Of a DNA stretch of 5,633 nucleotides, positions 1 through 5,633 are shown one piece after another. The notes beneath the pieces are model-generated. The model was not told the origin of the DNA. It did no database searches and saw nothing but the letters and a program-made list of their open reading frames with translations. Source of the DNA: Spirochaetaceae bacterium. GTDB taxonomy: Bacteria > Spirochaetota > Spirochaetia > DSM-2461. The stretch covers positions 1 to 5,633 of the forward strand of contig JAEINM010000291.1 of assembly GCA_016342385.1 (NCBI GenBank), written 5' to 3'. The position numbers and the translations under genes are program-made. Numbering within the stretch: the stretch's first letter is position 1; each line of letters begins with the position of its first letter.

Positions 1-491
1 CGACCGATTCTGCTGTTCTGGCTATGCTGAAACTGTCACATAAAGATAAAAGCTGGGAAGAATTAAGCAGAGAGATTCCCATCATTCCCATTAGCATGAG
101 TTATGAGGAAATCCCTCTCGATACAGTTATTGTAAAAGACTATCTGGGGATGATCGATAAGAGTGACAACAGCCGTGATAGCAGTCAAATTTTCGATGAA
201 ATCGGAGAGAAGAAAAGACGGATTCATATACATGTTTCTCCAAGAATCATAGGTTCGAAAAGAGGAGATCTTGTCAGGAGTCTCGATTCCAATATTATAG
301 GTGGAACCCGGATCTGGCAATCCAATAAATATGCAGCAGAATTACTGAAATCCATAGGGTCGAAAAAGGGTCTGCCGGTTCAGTGGCTTAAGGACAAGCT
401 GTTAAACCATGAAGAGATTATTCAAAATGCTCTGCTCCAGCTCTATGCCGCTCCGGCCATAAACCTTCATAAACTGAAGAATAGACTATAA
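1..491 (+). CDS. PlsC-like phospholipid acyltransferase, C-terminal part (partial at left edge)
   Basis: The reading frame is open to the left edge (first full codon at position 3) and ends with TAA at 489-491, so only the C-terminal ~163 residues are present. The in-frame ATG at 24 is not the likely start, because residues before it (DSAVLAM) continue naturally into the domain. Recognition rests on the block IPIIPISMSYEEIPLD, with P-I-x-P-I-S-x-S-Y-E followed by an Asp. It resembles the late conserved block of glycerolipid acyltransferases (PlsC/PlsB type), which transfer an acyl chain to glycerol phosphate or lysophosphatidate at the inner membrane. A later strand IHIHVSPRI sits where the family has its 'V.FG.PI' strand. 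The catalytic HX4D motif would lie outside the window, so activity cannot be judged. The rest (residues after ~90) is helical and not recognised. It converges on the GH36 gene with a 3-nt gap and no visible terminator. Substrate and acceptor are unknown; another acyltransferase of the same fold is possible. Confidence 0.7.
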   Translation, partial: TDSAVLAMLKLSHKDKSWEELSREIPIIPISMSYEEIPLDTVIVKDYLGMIDKSDNSRDSSQIFDEIGEKKRRIHIHVSPRIIGSKRGDLVRSLDSNIIGGTRIWQSNKYAAELLKSIGSKKGLPVQWLKDKLLNHEEIIQNALLQLYAAPAINLHKLKNRL

Positions 492-494
492 ATC

Positions 495-2441
495 TCATTT
501 GTATCTTTTCTCCAACTTAAAGAGCCTCGATCCCCTGCGCAAAATGTTACCAACAACTGTTCTTTCCGATACGTCTATATGTTCTCCGTTCCGGATGTCA
601 ATCAGTGTCAATGGTCCCGGCAGATATTGATTTAGCTGTGACAGGTTATATCTCCGAGTTTTGGAAAAACCATAAAAATTAAAAAGTCCCAGATAACCGG
701 CTGTGTTGTAGTAGATTTCCGGTAATTCCTGTTCCATAACATCGATTGCAATGGCCTGTCCGGAGAAACAGTCAGCAGAGACTTTTTCTATCAGGCTGAT
801 GTCCTCTATGGCTTTTTCCGATAGGGTCGTAAAATCATCGGAATAAATGAGGATTCCTCCAGAAAGAGCAATGGCATCCATTTGTGATAATCTTTCACCG
901 GGCTTCAGCCGTGTACCCCTGTCCCTGATCATGATACAGTCGGGATCATTTAACCAGAGCCGCTTGTGCATGGGGCTTCTGACCATGAAGTTTCTCATTG
1001 AATTTCTCACCCCGACCATACTGCCGGTCCGTATAAGTCCCGCAGTATAATGAATCCAGAAATCCCCTGTATCAGGACCAACTCTCATAGCATCCACAAA
1101 TCCTATTCCCGAGGGTATAGGCATTCCGCAGCCTATGATACGTGTATCAGGTCCGGCGGTATCCCGTATGATTTTCATCCCCGATTGAAGAATAGATGCT
1201 CCCGATAGGGATAAATCGTGATGTATTGCGCTTCGAAGAGCAGCTGTAAATAAGAAATCACATTTGAGATATTCGAAAACCCAGTTCTTAACGAAAGTTT
1301 CTATGACCTCTTTTACATATTCTCCACAGTTGGGATGAGTCACATCCAGGCCATAGTAGTGACACTTCCAGAAGAAATTGTAACCGGCTTTTATTTTTTT
1401 TCCAAACTGGTTTTTTAGAATAAATTCCGGGTGCATTTTAAATAAATCGGATCGCTCTGACACCGAGAAAGGAGCCAGCCATATACCCGGTTTCATTCCC
1501 GCTTCTTTTATTGCCAGTGCTAATTCTTTCATTCTCCCTTGGAAAACAGGTTTCTGCTCGAGCCAATCTCCCACAGTTTTCTGGTACCCGTCATCTATCT
1601 GAAAAAAATCAAAATTAAATCCTCTTTCTCTGATAGCTTTCAGGTTTTTATATAGTATATCCGGAGTAATTTTATCGTAATACTGATACCAGGAACTCCA
1701 GCCAGTCAGGTTTTTTTCCGGAGTCTGAAAGCCGGTTATCTTGCGGATATATTGAAAATATTGCTGCTCTACTTCCTGGCGGGGTCCTTTTATAAAAATA
1801 ATGCCGTCCAGTTGTTTCTCTTTCCCCGGCTCCAGAAGCTGACGACCAAAGTCGTAGATTAATTCAAAGAAGCTTTCATGTCCATGAGAACTGATATTTA
1901 ATATAATGTAGAAGAACTGATTAAAAGGAGGAAGCTGCCCCACAAGAATTGTGTCTTTACTGTTTAAGTCCATAATTACTGAATACATTTCCGAAGACAG
2001 CATTCCCGGGGTGTTTGAAGGAAGATTAGCCATATTGGATGTTGCCAGAGAAACGAGCTTGAATCTCGGGCGTAGAGGCTTCTCTGATACTCGATAGGAT
2101 CGTGCGGTTGACCAGGACTGATAACCGTTTCGTAGAAAGGAGATACATCTGGGGTCCAGGTCTTTTAGTAGAGCATTGATACTTTTGGTCGCAGGAAAAC
2201 GAAGTCTGGAGATCTGCAAGTGTTTTGTGCTGACATTCCTGATAGAAAGCCCGTATTTTGTGCTTTCTCCCTGTTGTTGTTCATGACATTTTATTTCAAT
2301 CCATTTGTTGCAGTATGTTAATTCCTCTTGAGAGGATTCAGTTACTTCCAAAGGAATTTTTTTGCTTTTGACTCCGAATCGCAGCTCAATATTGGCTATT
2401 GAAAAAAGGCGGAAAAAATGTCTGTGTTCTATACCTTTCAT
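495..2441 (-). CDS. GH36 alpha-galactosidase-type glycoside hydrolase
   Basis: A 648-residue retaining glycosidase of family GH36, expected to release terminal alpha-galactosyl (or related) residues. Residues ~1-235 form the N-terminal beta domain, with GYQSWS at 106-111. The (beta/alpha)8 barrel starts at GWSSWYQYY (247-255). It continues through QIDDGYQ (281-287, substrate-binding D283/D284), GIWLAPF (319-325), YLKCDF (391-396, predicted nucleophile D395 after K393), IGCG (436-439), DAMRVGPD (450-457, R453 and predicted acid/base D457) and WLNDPDC (496-502). A C-terminal beta domain follows. The motif series closely matches the Thermotoga maritima GalA type, whose barrel it resembles more than that of large 700+ residue GH36 enzymes; this protein is about 95 residues longer than that one. 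No signal peptide, so it is probably cytoplasmic. The ATG start has an AAAGGA ribosome site 6 nt upstream. It lies 24 nt downstream of the GT4 gene on the same strand and is probably co-transcribed with it. All catalytic residues appear intact. Substrate (free oligosaccharide, glycolipid or GalNAc-type) is not readable from sequence. Confidence 0.9.
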   Translation of the reverse strand: MKGIEHRHFFRLFSIANIELRFGVKSKKIPLEVTESSQEELTYCNKWIEIKCHEQQQGESTKYGLSIRNVSTKHLQISRLRFPATKSINALLKDLDPRCISFLRNGYQSWSTARSYRVSEKPLRPRFKLVSLATSNMANLPSNTPGMLSSEMYSVIMDLNSKDTILVGQLPPFNQFFYIILNISSHGHESFFELIYDFGRQLLEPGKEKQLDGIIFIKGPRQEVEQQYFQYIRKITGFQTPEKNLTGWSSWYQYYDKITPDILYKNLKAIRERGFNFDFFQIDDGYQKTVGDWLEQKPVFQGRMKELALAIKEAGMKPGIWLAPFSVSERSDLFKMHPEFILKNQFGKKIKAGYNFFWKCHYYGLDVTHPNCGEYVKEVIETFVKNWVFEYLKCDFLFTAALRSAIHHDLSLSGASILQSGMKIIRDTAGPDTRIIGCGMPIPSGIGFVDAMRVGPDTGDFWIHYTAGLIRTGSMVGVRNSMRNFMVRSPMHKRLWLNDPDCIMIRDRGTRLKPGERLSQMDAIALSGGILIYSDDFTTLSEKAIEDISLIEKVSADCFSGQAIAIDVMEQELPEIYYNTAGYLGLFNFYGFSKTRRYNLSQLNQYLPGPLTLIDIRNGEHIDVSERTVVGNILRRGSRLFKLEKRYK

Positions 2442-2465
2442 AGCTATTCCTTTCCAAAGTAGGGA

Positions 2466-3650
2466 TCAGAAGATCCTCTTAAGATGTTCATATTTGAACT
2501 TATCCACAATCACATTGTATTTTTCATAGACAGTGGAAACAATTTTTTCCCATGGCATATAGTGTGAGTTCTTCGCCTCCAGACCGACAGATCTCAAGCT
2601 GTCGGTCTTGGAGAGTAAAGTCTCGATTTTCTCTGAAAATGATAGGGTGTCCCCCCGGGAGATATAGCCGTTTATCCCATCTCTTATGCCATTCGCTGTT
2701 GTTGCACCTTCAACAAAAATTGTCGGAACTGTAAGACCAGCGGCTTCCCTGGTCGCCAGCGAGGCATTATCATAGAGAGAGGGAAAGATAAATATATCTG
2801 CCGCAGCATAAATTTTTTTTAACTGATGTCGATCGTATATGGGACCGGAAAAAGAGATCTGATTGTTGAGCTTATATTGAGAAACAAGTTCTTCCATTTT
2901 TTCCTTATCTGCGCCGGTTCCGACAAATCTCATCTGGAATTGAATATTTCTTTCAGAAAGAAGCTTTAAGCTGTCCAGGATAAGCCGGATATTTTTGACC
3001 CACCTCAGCTGTCCCACATAGAGAAGGACCGGAATGAGGGGATCACATTTTAGAATTTTCAGACCCTCATCCTTTACAACCTGAATATTTTCATTTTCAT
3101 CGAGAGCAATATCACTTCCGTTGGGCACATATTCAATTGGCCCTCTGTATCCATATTCTCGCAAAGTTTCTATAATATCTTCATTGGGAACCCAAACAGA
3201 ATCAGCCAGCTCATAAAACCTGATTATCATGGAAACTACCTGATCCAGAGTGGCATCGAGCCGGAGCCAGCTTGCAAAATCTTCCCGATATTTTGAATGA
3301 AAGGTTGCAACCAGGGGGATTTTACGCTTTCGCGAGAGGGATAGGGCATAATTTCCACTGACAAAGGGACAATGAGCATGAACGATATCAAAGGGGATTA
3401 GACCGATACGGTTGTTGAATGAGCGGTCTATCCTGGGAACACCAAGCCGGTATGGTCCCGAAATATGAAGGGGAAGGGTCTTATATCTTAGGATATGATA
3501 GTCTGTATCTTTAAAGTTGTGTACTTTTGGACCGATGGCAAAACTGGGGGCATGGCTTTTATTTAACCACTGGACATAGTTTTGAACGGTGATGGCAACA
3601 CCGTCCATAATGGGAGCTAACGAATCGTTAAATTGCCCGCTAATAATCAT
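2466..3650 (-). CDS. GT4-family glycosyltransferase, glycolipid-synthase-like
   Basis: A 394-residue GT-B retaining glycosyltransferase (family GT4), of the kind that adds a sugar from a nucleotide donor to a lipid or glycan at the cytoplasmic membrane face. Numbered from the ATG at 3650: the N-terminal acceptor domain holds MDGVA (15-19), HAHCPF (91-96) and TFHSKY (116-121). The linker has VPNGSD (175-180). The donor domain has YVGQLRWVKN (211-220), GTGADKEK (244-251) and SLYDNASLATREAA. In that last motif the usual E-x7-E is D294-x7-E302. The acidic variant and the following VEGATTANGIRDGINGY resemble a diacylglycerol- or oligosaccharide-type subgroup rather than sucrose or glycogen synthases. 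The frame extends to a GTG at 3656, but AGGTGA at 3657-3662 abuts that codon and is 6 nt from the ATG, so the ATG is the better start. It is first gene of a unit with the GH36 gene. The upstream 136 nt contain a TATATT-like -10 on this strand but no convincing -35. Donor and acceptor are unknown. Confidence 0.88.
   Translation of the reverse strand: MIISGQFNDSLAPIMDGVAITVQNYVQWLNKSHAPSFAIGPKVHNFKDTDYHILRYKTLPLHISGPYRLGVPRIDRSFNNRIGLIPFDIVHAHCPFVSGNYALSLSRKRKIPLVATFHSKYREDFASWLRLDATLDQVVSMIIRFYELADSVWVPNEDIIETLREYGYRGPIEYVPNGSDIALDENENIQVVKDEGLKILKCDPLIPVLLYVGQLRWVKNIRLILDSLKLLSERNIQFQMRFVGTGADKEKMEELVSQYKLNNQISFSGPIYDRHQLKKIYAAADIFIFPSLYDNASLATREAAGLTVPTIFVEGATTANGIRDGINGYISRGDTLSFSEKIETLLSKTDSLRSVGLEAKNSHYMPWEKIVSTVYEKYNVIVDKFKYEHLKRIF
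2577..2613 (-). other. strong intragenic hairpin in the glycosyltransferase gene
   Basis: Arms 2581-2590 (AGACCGACAG) and 2599-2608 (CTGTCGGTCT) are perfectly complementary over 10 bp with an 8-nt loop. Skipping one bulged base at 2609, CTCC (2577-2580) pairs with GGAG (2610-2613), giving 14 bp. In the transcript (minus strand) it lies within codons ~347-358 of the glycosyltransferase, about 110 nt before its stop and 135 nt before the GH36 start. No U-run follows, so it is not a standard intrinsic terminator. It may affect mRNA stability or the relative output of the two genes, or be a chance result of coding sequence. Confidence 0.55.
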
Positions 3651-3656
3651 GATCAC

Positions 3657-3662
3657 TCACCT
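3657..3662 (-). promoter_or_regulatory. ribosome binding site that decides the GT4 start
   Basis: On the minus strand the sequence reads AAAAAGGTGA GTGATC ATG. AGGTGA has a 6-nt spacer to the ATG at 3648-3650 but zero spacing to the in-frame GTG at 3654-3656. This favours the ATG, with isoleucine-rich IISGQFN starting the protein at its second residue. Confidence 0.65.
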
Positions 3663-3786
3663 TTTTAATTTTGTGACAGATTCTATCTCTAATATAAAAG
3701 TGGAAGCTTTATTTAACCAGAGAAAGTCTTATTTTTATGCATTATTCTGATGATTCCGGAGGGACAAATCTCTATGCTAATCTTTT

Positions 3787-4557
3787 TTACATCCCATAAT
3801 CAGATAAAATCTTTTCCAAAGTTCCATCTGCTTTCATGCGGGCTAAAATAATATCATATTCTTCTCTGATTTTATCCAAATCGGGATAATCTGATGCTTT
3901 TACAAAAGTATTGTAATAAGGTTTTGATTTTATCGGCTTTGGAAGATATGCAATTTTATCAGCAAAGCCATTTCTTAGTGAGTCATATAAAGTCGCTTGA
4001 GTATTTAATGGAACCATATCAAATCTCCCCATTAAGAGCTTTTTTATTTGAGATTCATTTGTAACACATATATCAAGTTCGAATATATCTCCTCTTTTTC
4101 CTATTTCCCAGAATTCATCTGTATAGCTGAAACCTGTTGTCGCACCGATTCTTAACCCTTTAAGATCGTTAAAGTATTCATATTTGTACTTATTCTCATC
4201 TTCTTTTCTTATAAAAAAATTCCATGAGAAAGTAATATGAGATTCATGGGCATAGTATAAATATGCCTGTCTTTCGCTCTTTATTGAATATGTAAAAACC
4301 ATATCATAAGGGGGATTCTGTAGTTTCCATAAACTAGACAGTCTGGCGGATGATTCTTCTAAAATTACCTTGAAGGGAATATCCATTTCATTCATTATAT
4401 ATGTAATAATATCTATATCCAGGCCTACAACCTCTCCAGATTCATCAATCCATCTGTTTGGCTGTTCCGGTATTCCGGCAATTATAAGATCTCTTGAAAA
4501 GAGTCTTAAGATACATACAGAGAGTAGAAAAAATTCAATATGAAGTCTCTTTCTCAT
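3787..4557 (-). CDS. periplasmic solute-binding protein, amino-acid type (SBP_bac_3-like)
   Basis: A 256-residue exported binding protein. Residues 1-21 are a short signal peptide (basic MRKR, then a hydrophobic run ending RLFS). The mature part begins DLIIAGIPEQPNRW, followed by GEVVGLDIDIITYIMNEMDIPFKV (41-64), the first-lobe signature of family 3 binding proteins. YSIKSERQAYLYYAHE (90-105) places R96 where this family's Arg holds the ligand carboxylate. DLKGLRIGATTGFSY (131-145) is the hinge and second lobe; GRFDMVPLN (177-185) carries the return-strand Asp. C15 sits in LSVC, a poor lipobox because Val precedes Cys and hydrophobic residues follow, so a soluble periplasmic form is preferred. 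No ABC permease or ATPase gene is beside it. The start has AGGGA 7 nt before the ATG. Sampled lines are about 30% G+C against about 44% in the genes to the left, suggesting different history. The ligand is unknown; it could feed a transporter elsewhere or act as a sensor. Confidence 0.83.
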   Translation of the reverse strand: MRKRLHIEFFLLSVCILRLFSRDLIIAGIPEQPNRWIDESGEVVGLDIDIITYIMNEMDIPFKVILEESSARLSSLWKLQNPPYDMVFTYSIKSERQAYLYYAHESHITFSWNFFIRKEDENKYKYEYFNDLKGLRIGATTGFSYTDEFWEIGKRGDIFELDICVTNESQIKKLLMGRFDMVPLNTQATLYDSLRNGFADKIAYLPKPIKSKPYYNTFVKASDYPDLDKIREEYDIILARMKADGTLEKILSDYGM

Positions 4558-4625
4558 AATTGATTCCCTATAATATATTTTCCGACAGGGAGAGGTTGTT
4601 CGTCAATGTTTAAATTTCTTTTCTC

Positions 4626-4655
4626 TATATACGTATTTTCAGTTTCAATGTTCAA
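4626..4655 (-). promoter_or_regulatory. candidate promoter for the solute-binding protein gene
   Basis: On the minus strand TTGAAC (4650-4655) is followed after 18 nt by TATATA (4626-4631), each matching 4 of 6 of the sigma-70 consensus. Transcription would start near 4619, leaving a leader of about 60 nt before the ATG at 4557. AT-rich sequence makes chance matches common. Confidence 0.3.
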
Positions 4656-4669
4656 AAGCTTCTCTGTTA

Positions 4670-4696
4670 GGCCTTGAATTGCCTTTGTTCAATGCC
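4670..4696. promoter_or_regulatory. near-perfect inverted repeat, candidate operator
   Basis: GGCCTTGAA (4670-4678) and TTCAATGCC (4688-4696) are inverted copies matching at 8 of 9 positions, with a 9-nt spacer. The repeat covers the -35 box and the whole spacer of the candidate rightward promoter, the usual place for a repressor dimer site. No regulator gene is visible in the window, so its binder is unknown. Confidence 0.4.
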
Positions 4697-4702
4697 TACA
4701 CT
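4674..4702 (+). promoter_or_regulatory. candidate promoter for the TspO-like gene
   Basis: TTGAAT (4674-4679) and TACACT (4697-4702) are separated by exactly 17 nt, with 4 of 6 consensus matches each. The predicted start, near 4709, would fall within the ribosome site, giving a leader of only about 11 nt. That is short and lowers confidence; an overlapping TATAGT (4702-4707) has no matching -35. Confidence 0.35.
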
Positions 4703-4707
4703 ATAGT

Positions 4708-4714
4708 AAGGAGG
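4708..4714 (+). promoter_or_regulatory. ribosome binding site of the TspO-like gene
   Basis: AAGGAGG is a full-strength Shine-Dalgarno sequence, 5 nt before the ATG at 4720, and fixes that start. Confidence 0.75.
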
Positions 4715-4719
4715 ATTTT

Positions 4720-5532
4720 ATGAGCAGGTTAAAAAATCATCTTCTTCTGGTTGTACTGAATGGAATCTCTTTTATTGCCATACTAGTATTTAATTCTCTG
4801 GCCTCCATTATTCCACTTGGCGGATTGAATACAGGAGAACTTTCAGATTTATATCCCAATCTTTTTGTTCCCGCAGGTCTGACATTTTCTATCTGGGGAA
4901 TTATATACATACTATTAGCCATTTATGTTGTATATAGCTTTATTTTTATTTTCCGGGAATCAGAAAACCATTATAGCTTTGTCGATAAAGTCGGTCTTTT
5001 ATTCTTTTTTAGTTCTCTGGCAAATATCTGCTGGATTCTTTCGTGGCATTATCGTCAGGTTGCTTTATCTGTTGTCTGTATGTTCATCCTGCTTATTTCC
5101 TTATTATTTATTTATCAGGGTTTAAAAATAGGAAATGCCCATGTTTCGAGAAAAGAACGTCTGCTGATTCATCTGCCATTCAGTGTTTATACCGGATGGA
5201 TTACTGTAGCAACTATTGCCAATATTACAGCTTTACTTGTCCATGTAAACTGGAAAGGTTTCGGATTGAGCGAATCGTTCTGGACAATATTTCTTGTTAT
5301 AGTGGCCACTCTTTTCGGACTGTTTTTTTTATTTTTCAGGAAGGATATAGCTTATGCAGCCGTTATAGATTGGGCATTGCTGGGAATATATCTTAAAAGA
5401 ACAGCCTTGAGAAATTCAGAACCAGCCGAAGCCCTTATCACAACAGTTCTCATAGCCTTGATTGTGCTTACTTCCGCCATTATTATTGAGCCGGGAATAA
5501 GGGCTTTTAAGAAAAAAAGAATAGTCCTATAG
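4720..5532 (+). CDS. long TspO/MBR-like (tryptophan-rich sensory-type) integral membrane protein
   Basis: A 270-residue very hydrophobic protein with seven or eight probable membrane segments (about 8-30, 51-77, 90-109, 114-134, 149-174, 186-206, 209-225, 237-257). Features recalling TspO/MBR proteins are NLFVPAGLTFSIWGIIYILLAIYVVY (47-72), matching the family's Pro-rich 'FGP.W..LY' segment; ANICWILSW (101-109), matching 'N..W'; and LPFSVYTGWITVATIANITALLV (152-174), matching the family's W-x(n)-A-x-x-N segment. Trp occurs at 59, 105, 109, 160, 178, 188 and 218. Classical TspO has about 160 residues and five helices, so this belongs to a longer variant with extra C-terminal helices and a basic tail (FKKKR). 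TspO proteins bind porphyrins and steroid-like ligands; whether this variant does is unknown. It is transcribed divergently from the solute-binding protein gene. An uncharacterised polytopic membrane protein of another family remains possible. Confidence 0.7.
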   Translation: MSRLKNHLLLVVLNGISFIAILVFNSLASIIPLGGLNTGELSDLYPNLFVPAGLTFSIWGIIYILLAIYVVYSFIFIFRESENHYSFVDKVGLLFFFSSLANICWILSWHYRQVALSVVCMFILLISLLFIYQGLKIGNAHVSRKERLLIHLPFSVYTGWITVATIANITALLVHVNWKGFGLSESFWTIFLVIVATLFGLFFLFFRKDIAYAAVIDWALLGIYLKRTALRNSEPAEALITTVLIALIVLTSAIIIEPGIRAFKKKRIVL

Positions 5533-5629
5533 CAATGGAATAATGCACTGAGAAAGCGTAAGCGCTCATAACATCCCATCTTTAAAAATTTTAAAAATCT
5601 GATAATTTTTGTTCTCAAGGAGAAGAAAA
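5533..5629 (+). other. intergenic region before the next gene
   Basis: A 97-nt gap. It contains a small AGCG-TAAG-CGCT hairpin (5556-5567, four base pairs, no T-run) and an AT-only stretch with AAAAAT/ATTTTT complementarity around 5594-5610. Neither is a convincing terminator and no -35/-10 pair is clear, so read-through from the TspO-like gene into the next gene is possible. Confidence 0.4.
5617..5622 (+). promoter_or_regulatory. ribosome binding site of the gene entering at the right edge
   Basis: AAGGAG lies 7 nt before an ATG at 5630-5632, normal spacing for a start codon. Confidence 0.6.
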
Positions 5630-5633
5630 ATGA
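5630..5633 (+). CDS. start codon of an unidentified gene, truncated by the right edge
   Basis: ATG plus one base follow a good Shine-Dalgarno sequence. Nothing of the product can be seen. It is on the same strand as the TspO-like gene, 97 nt downstream, and might be co-transcribed with it. Confidence 0.5.

Noticed and set aside
63..320. 85-codon minus-strand frame
   Set aside because: Entirely inside the acyltransferase frame, which has recognisable motifs; the reverse product has no family resemblance.
847..1050. 67-codon plus-strand frame
   Set aside because: Antisense to the conserved GH36 barrel region and without a ribosome site; a shadow of that gene.
2552..2734. 60-codon plus-strand frame
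   Set aside because: Antisense to the GT4 donor domain; low-complexity Ser/Arg-rich product with no recognisable features.
3654..3656. GTG as start of the glycosyltransferase
   Set aside because: The Shine-Dalgarno directly abuts it with no spacer; the ATG six bases on has proper spacing.
4585..4607. Minus-strand TTGACG (plus 4602-4607) as -35 of the binding-protein promoter
   Set aside because: The nearest TATATT lies 23 nt downstream, too far for a sigma-70 promoter, and would place the start within the ribosome site.
4737..5396. Small frames within the TspO-like gene (minus 4737-4922, plus 4925-5125 and 5043-5396)
   Set aside because: All overlap a long membrane-protein frame that has a strong ribosome site and consistent helices; they are shadow frames.
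5556..5567. AGCG-TAAG-CGCT as an intrinsic terminator
   Set aside because: Only four base pairs and no following T-run.
5352..5618. 88-codon minus-strand frame extending beyond the TspO-like gene
   Set aside because: Two thirds lies antisense to the TspO-like gene, no good ribosome site is seen before its start, and the product resembles nothing known.
1..5633. Defence system, mobile element or CRISPR array
   Set aside because: No repeat-spacer pattern, transposase, integrase, nuclease or terminal repeats were seen on either strand.

Overview
The window is a stretch of bacterial chromosome with five substantial coding regions and no sign of RNA genes, IS elements or CRISPR. Sampled lines of the glycosidase and glycosyltransferase genes are roughly 40-50% G+C. 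Gene starts carry good Shine-Dalgarno sequences. The mix of a TmGalA-type GH36 glycosidase, a glycolipid-type GT4 glycosyltransferase, a PlsC-like acyltransferase, a periplasmic solute-binding protein and a long TspO-like membrane protein would fit a free-living anaerobic spirochaete or a similar anaerobe. That assignment is an impression from protein style, not a demonstrated identity; Firmicutes or Thermotogota-like sources are not excluded.

Layout: (1) 1-491, plus strand, is the 3' part of a phospholipid-type acyltransferase gene whose start lies off the left edge. (2) 495-3650, minus strand, is a two-gene unit: a GT4 glycosyltransferase (2466-3650) followed 24 nt later by a GH36 alpha-galactosidase-type glycosidase (495-2441). 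The unit converges on the acyltransferase gene with only 3 nt between stop codons. (3) 3787-4557, minus strand, is a single amino-acid-type solute-binding protein with a signal peptide. It is clearly more AT-rich (about 30% G+C in sampled lines) than the genes to its left. (4) 4558-4719 is a divergent control region with candidate promoters in both directions and a near-perfect inverted repeat between the -35 and -10 boxes of the rightward promoter. (5) 4720-5532, plus strand, is a long TspO/MBR-like membrane protein. (6) At the right edge a Shine-Dalgarno and ATG mark the first codon of another plus-strand gene.

How they may work together: the glycosyltransferase and glycosidase are probably co-transcribed, cytoplasmic, and not accompanied by a sugar transporter. 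This argues for building and trimming an internally made glycan or glycolipid rather than simple melibiose or raffinose uptake. The nearby acyltransferase makes a lipid link attractive but unproven. The solute-binding protein and the TspO-like protein look like unrelated neighbours sharing a divergent promoter region.

Nothing here is clearly a new defence or mobile system. The items most worth a second look are the GT4-GH36 pairing, a strong 14-bp hairpin inside the glycosyltransferase coding sequence, the palindrome in the divergent promoter region and the compositional outlier gene.
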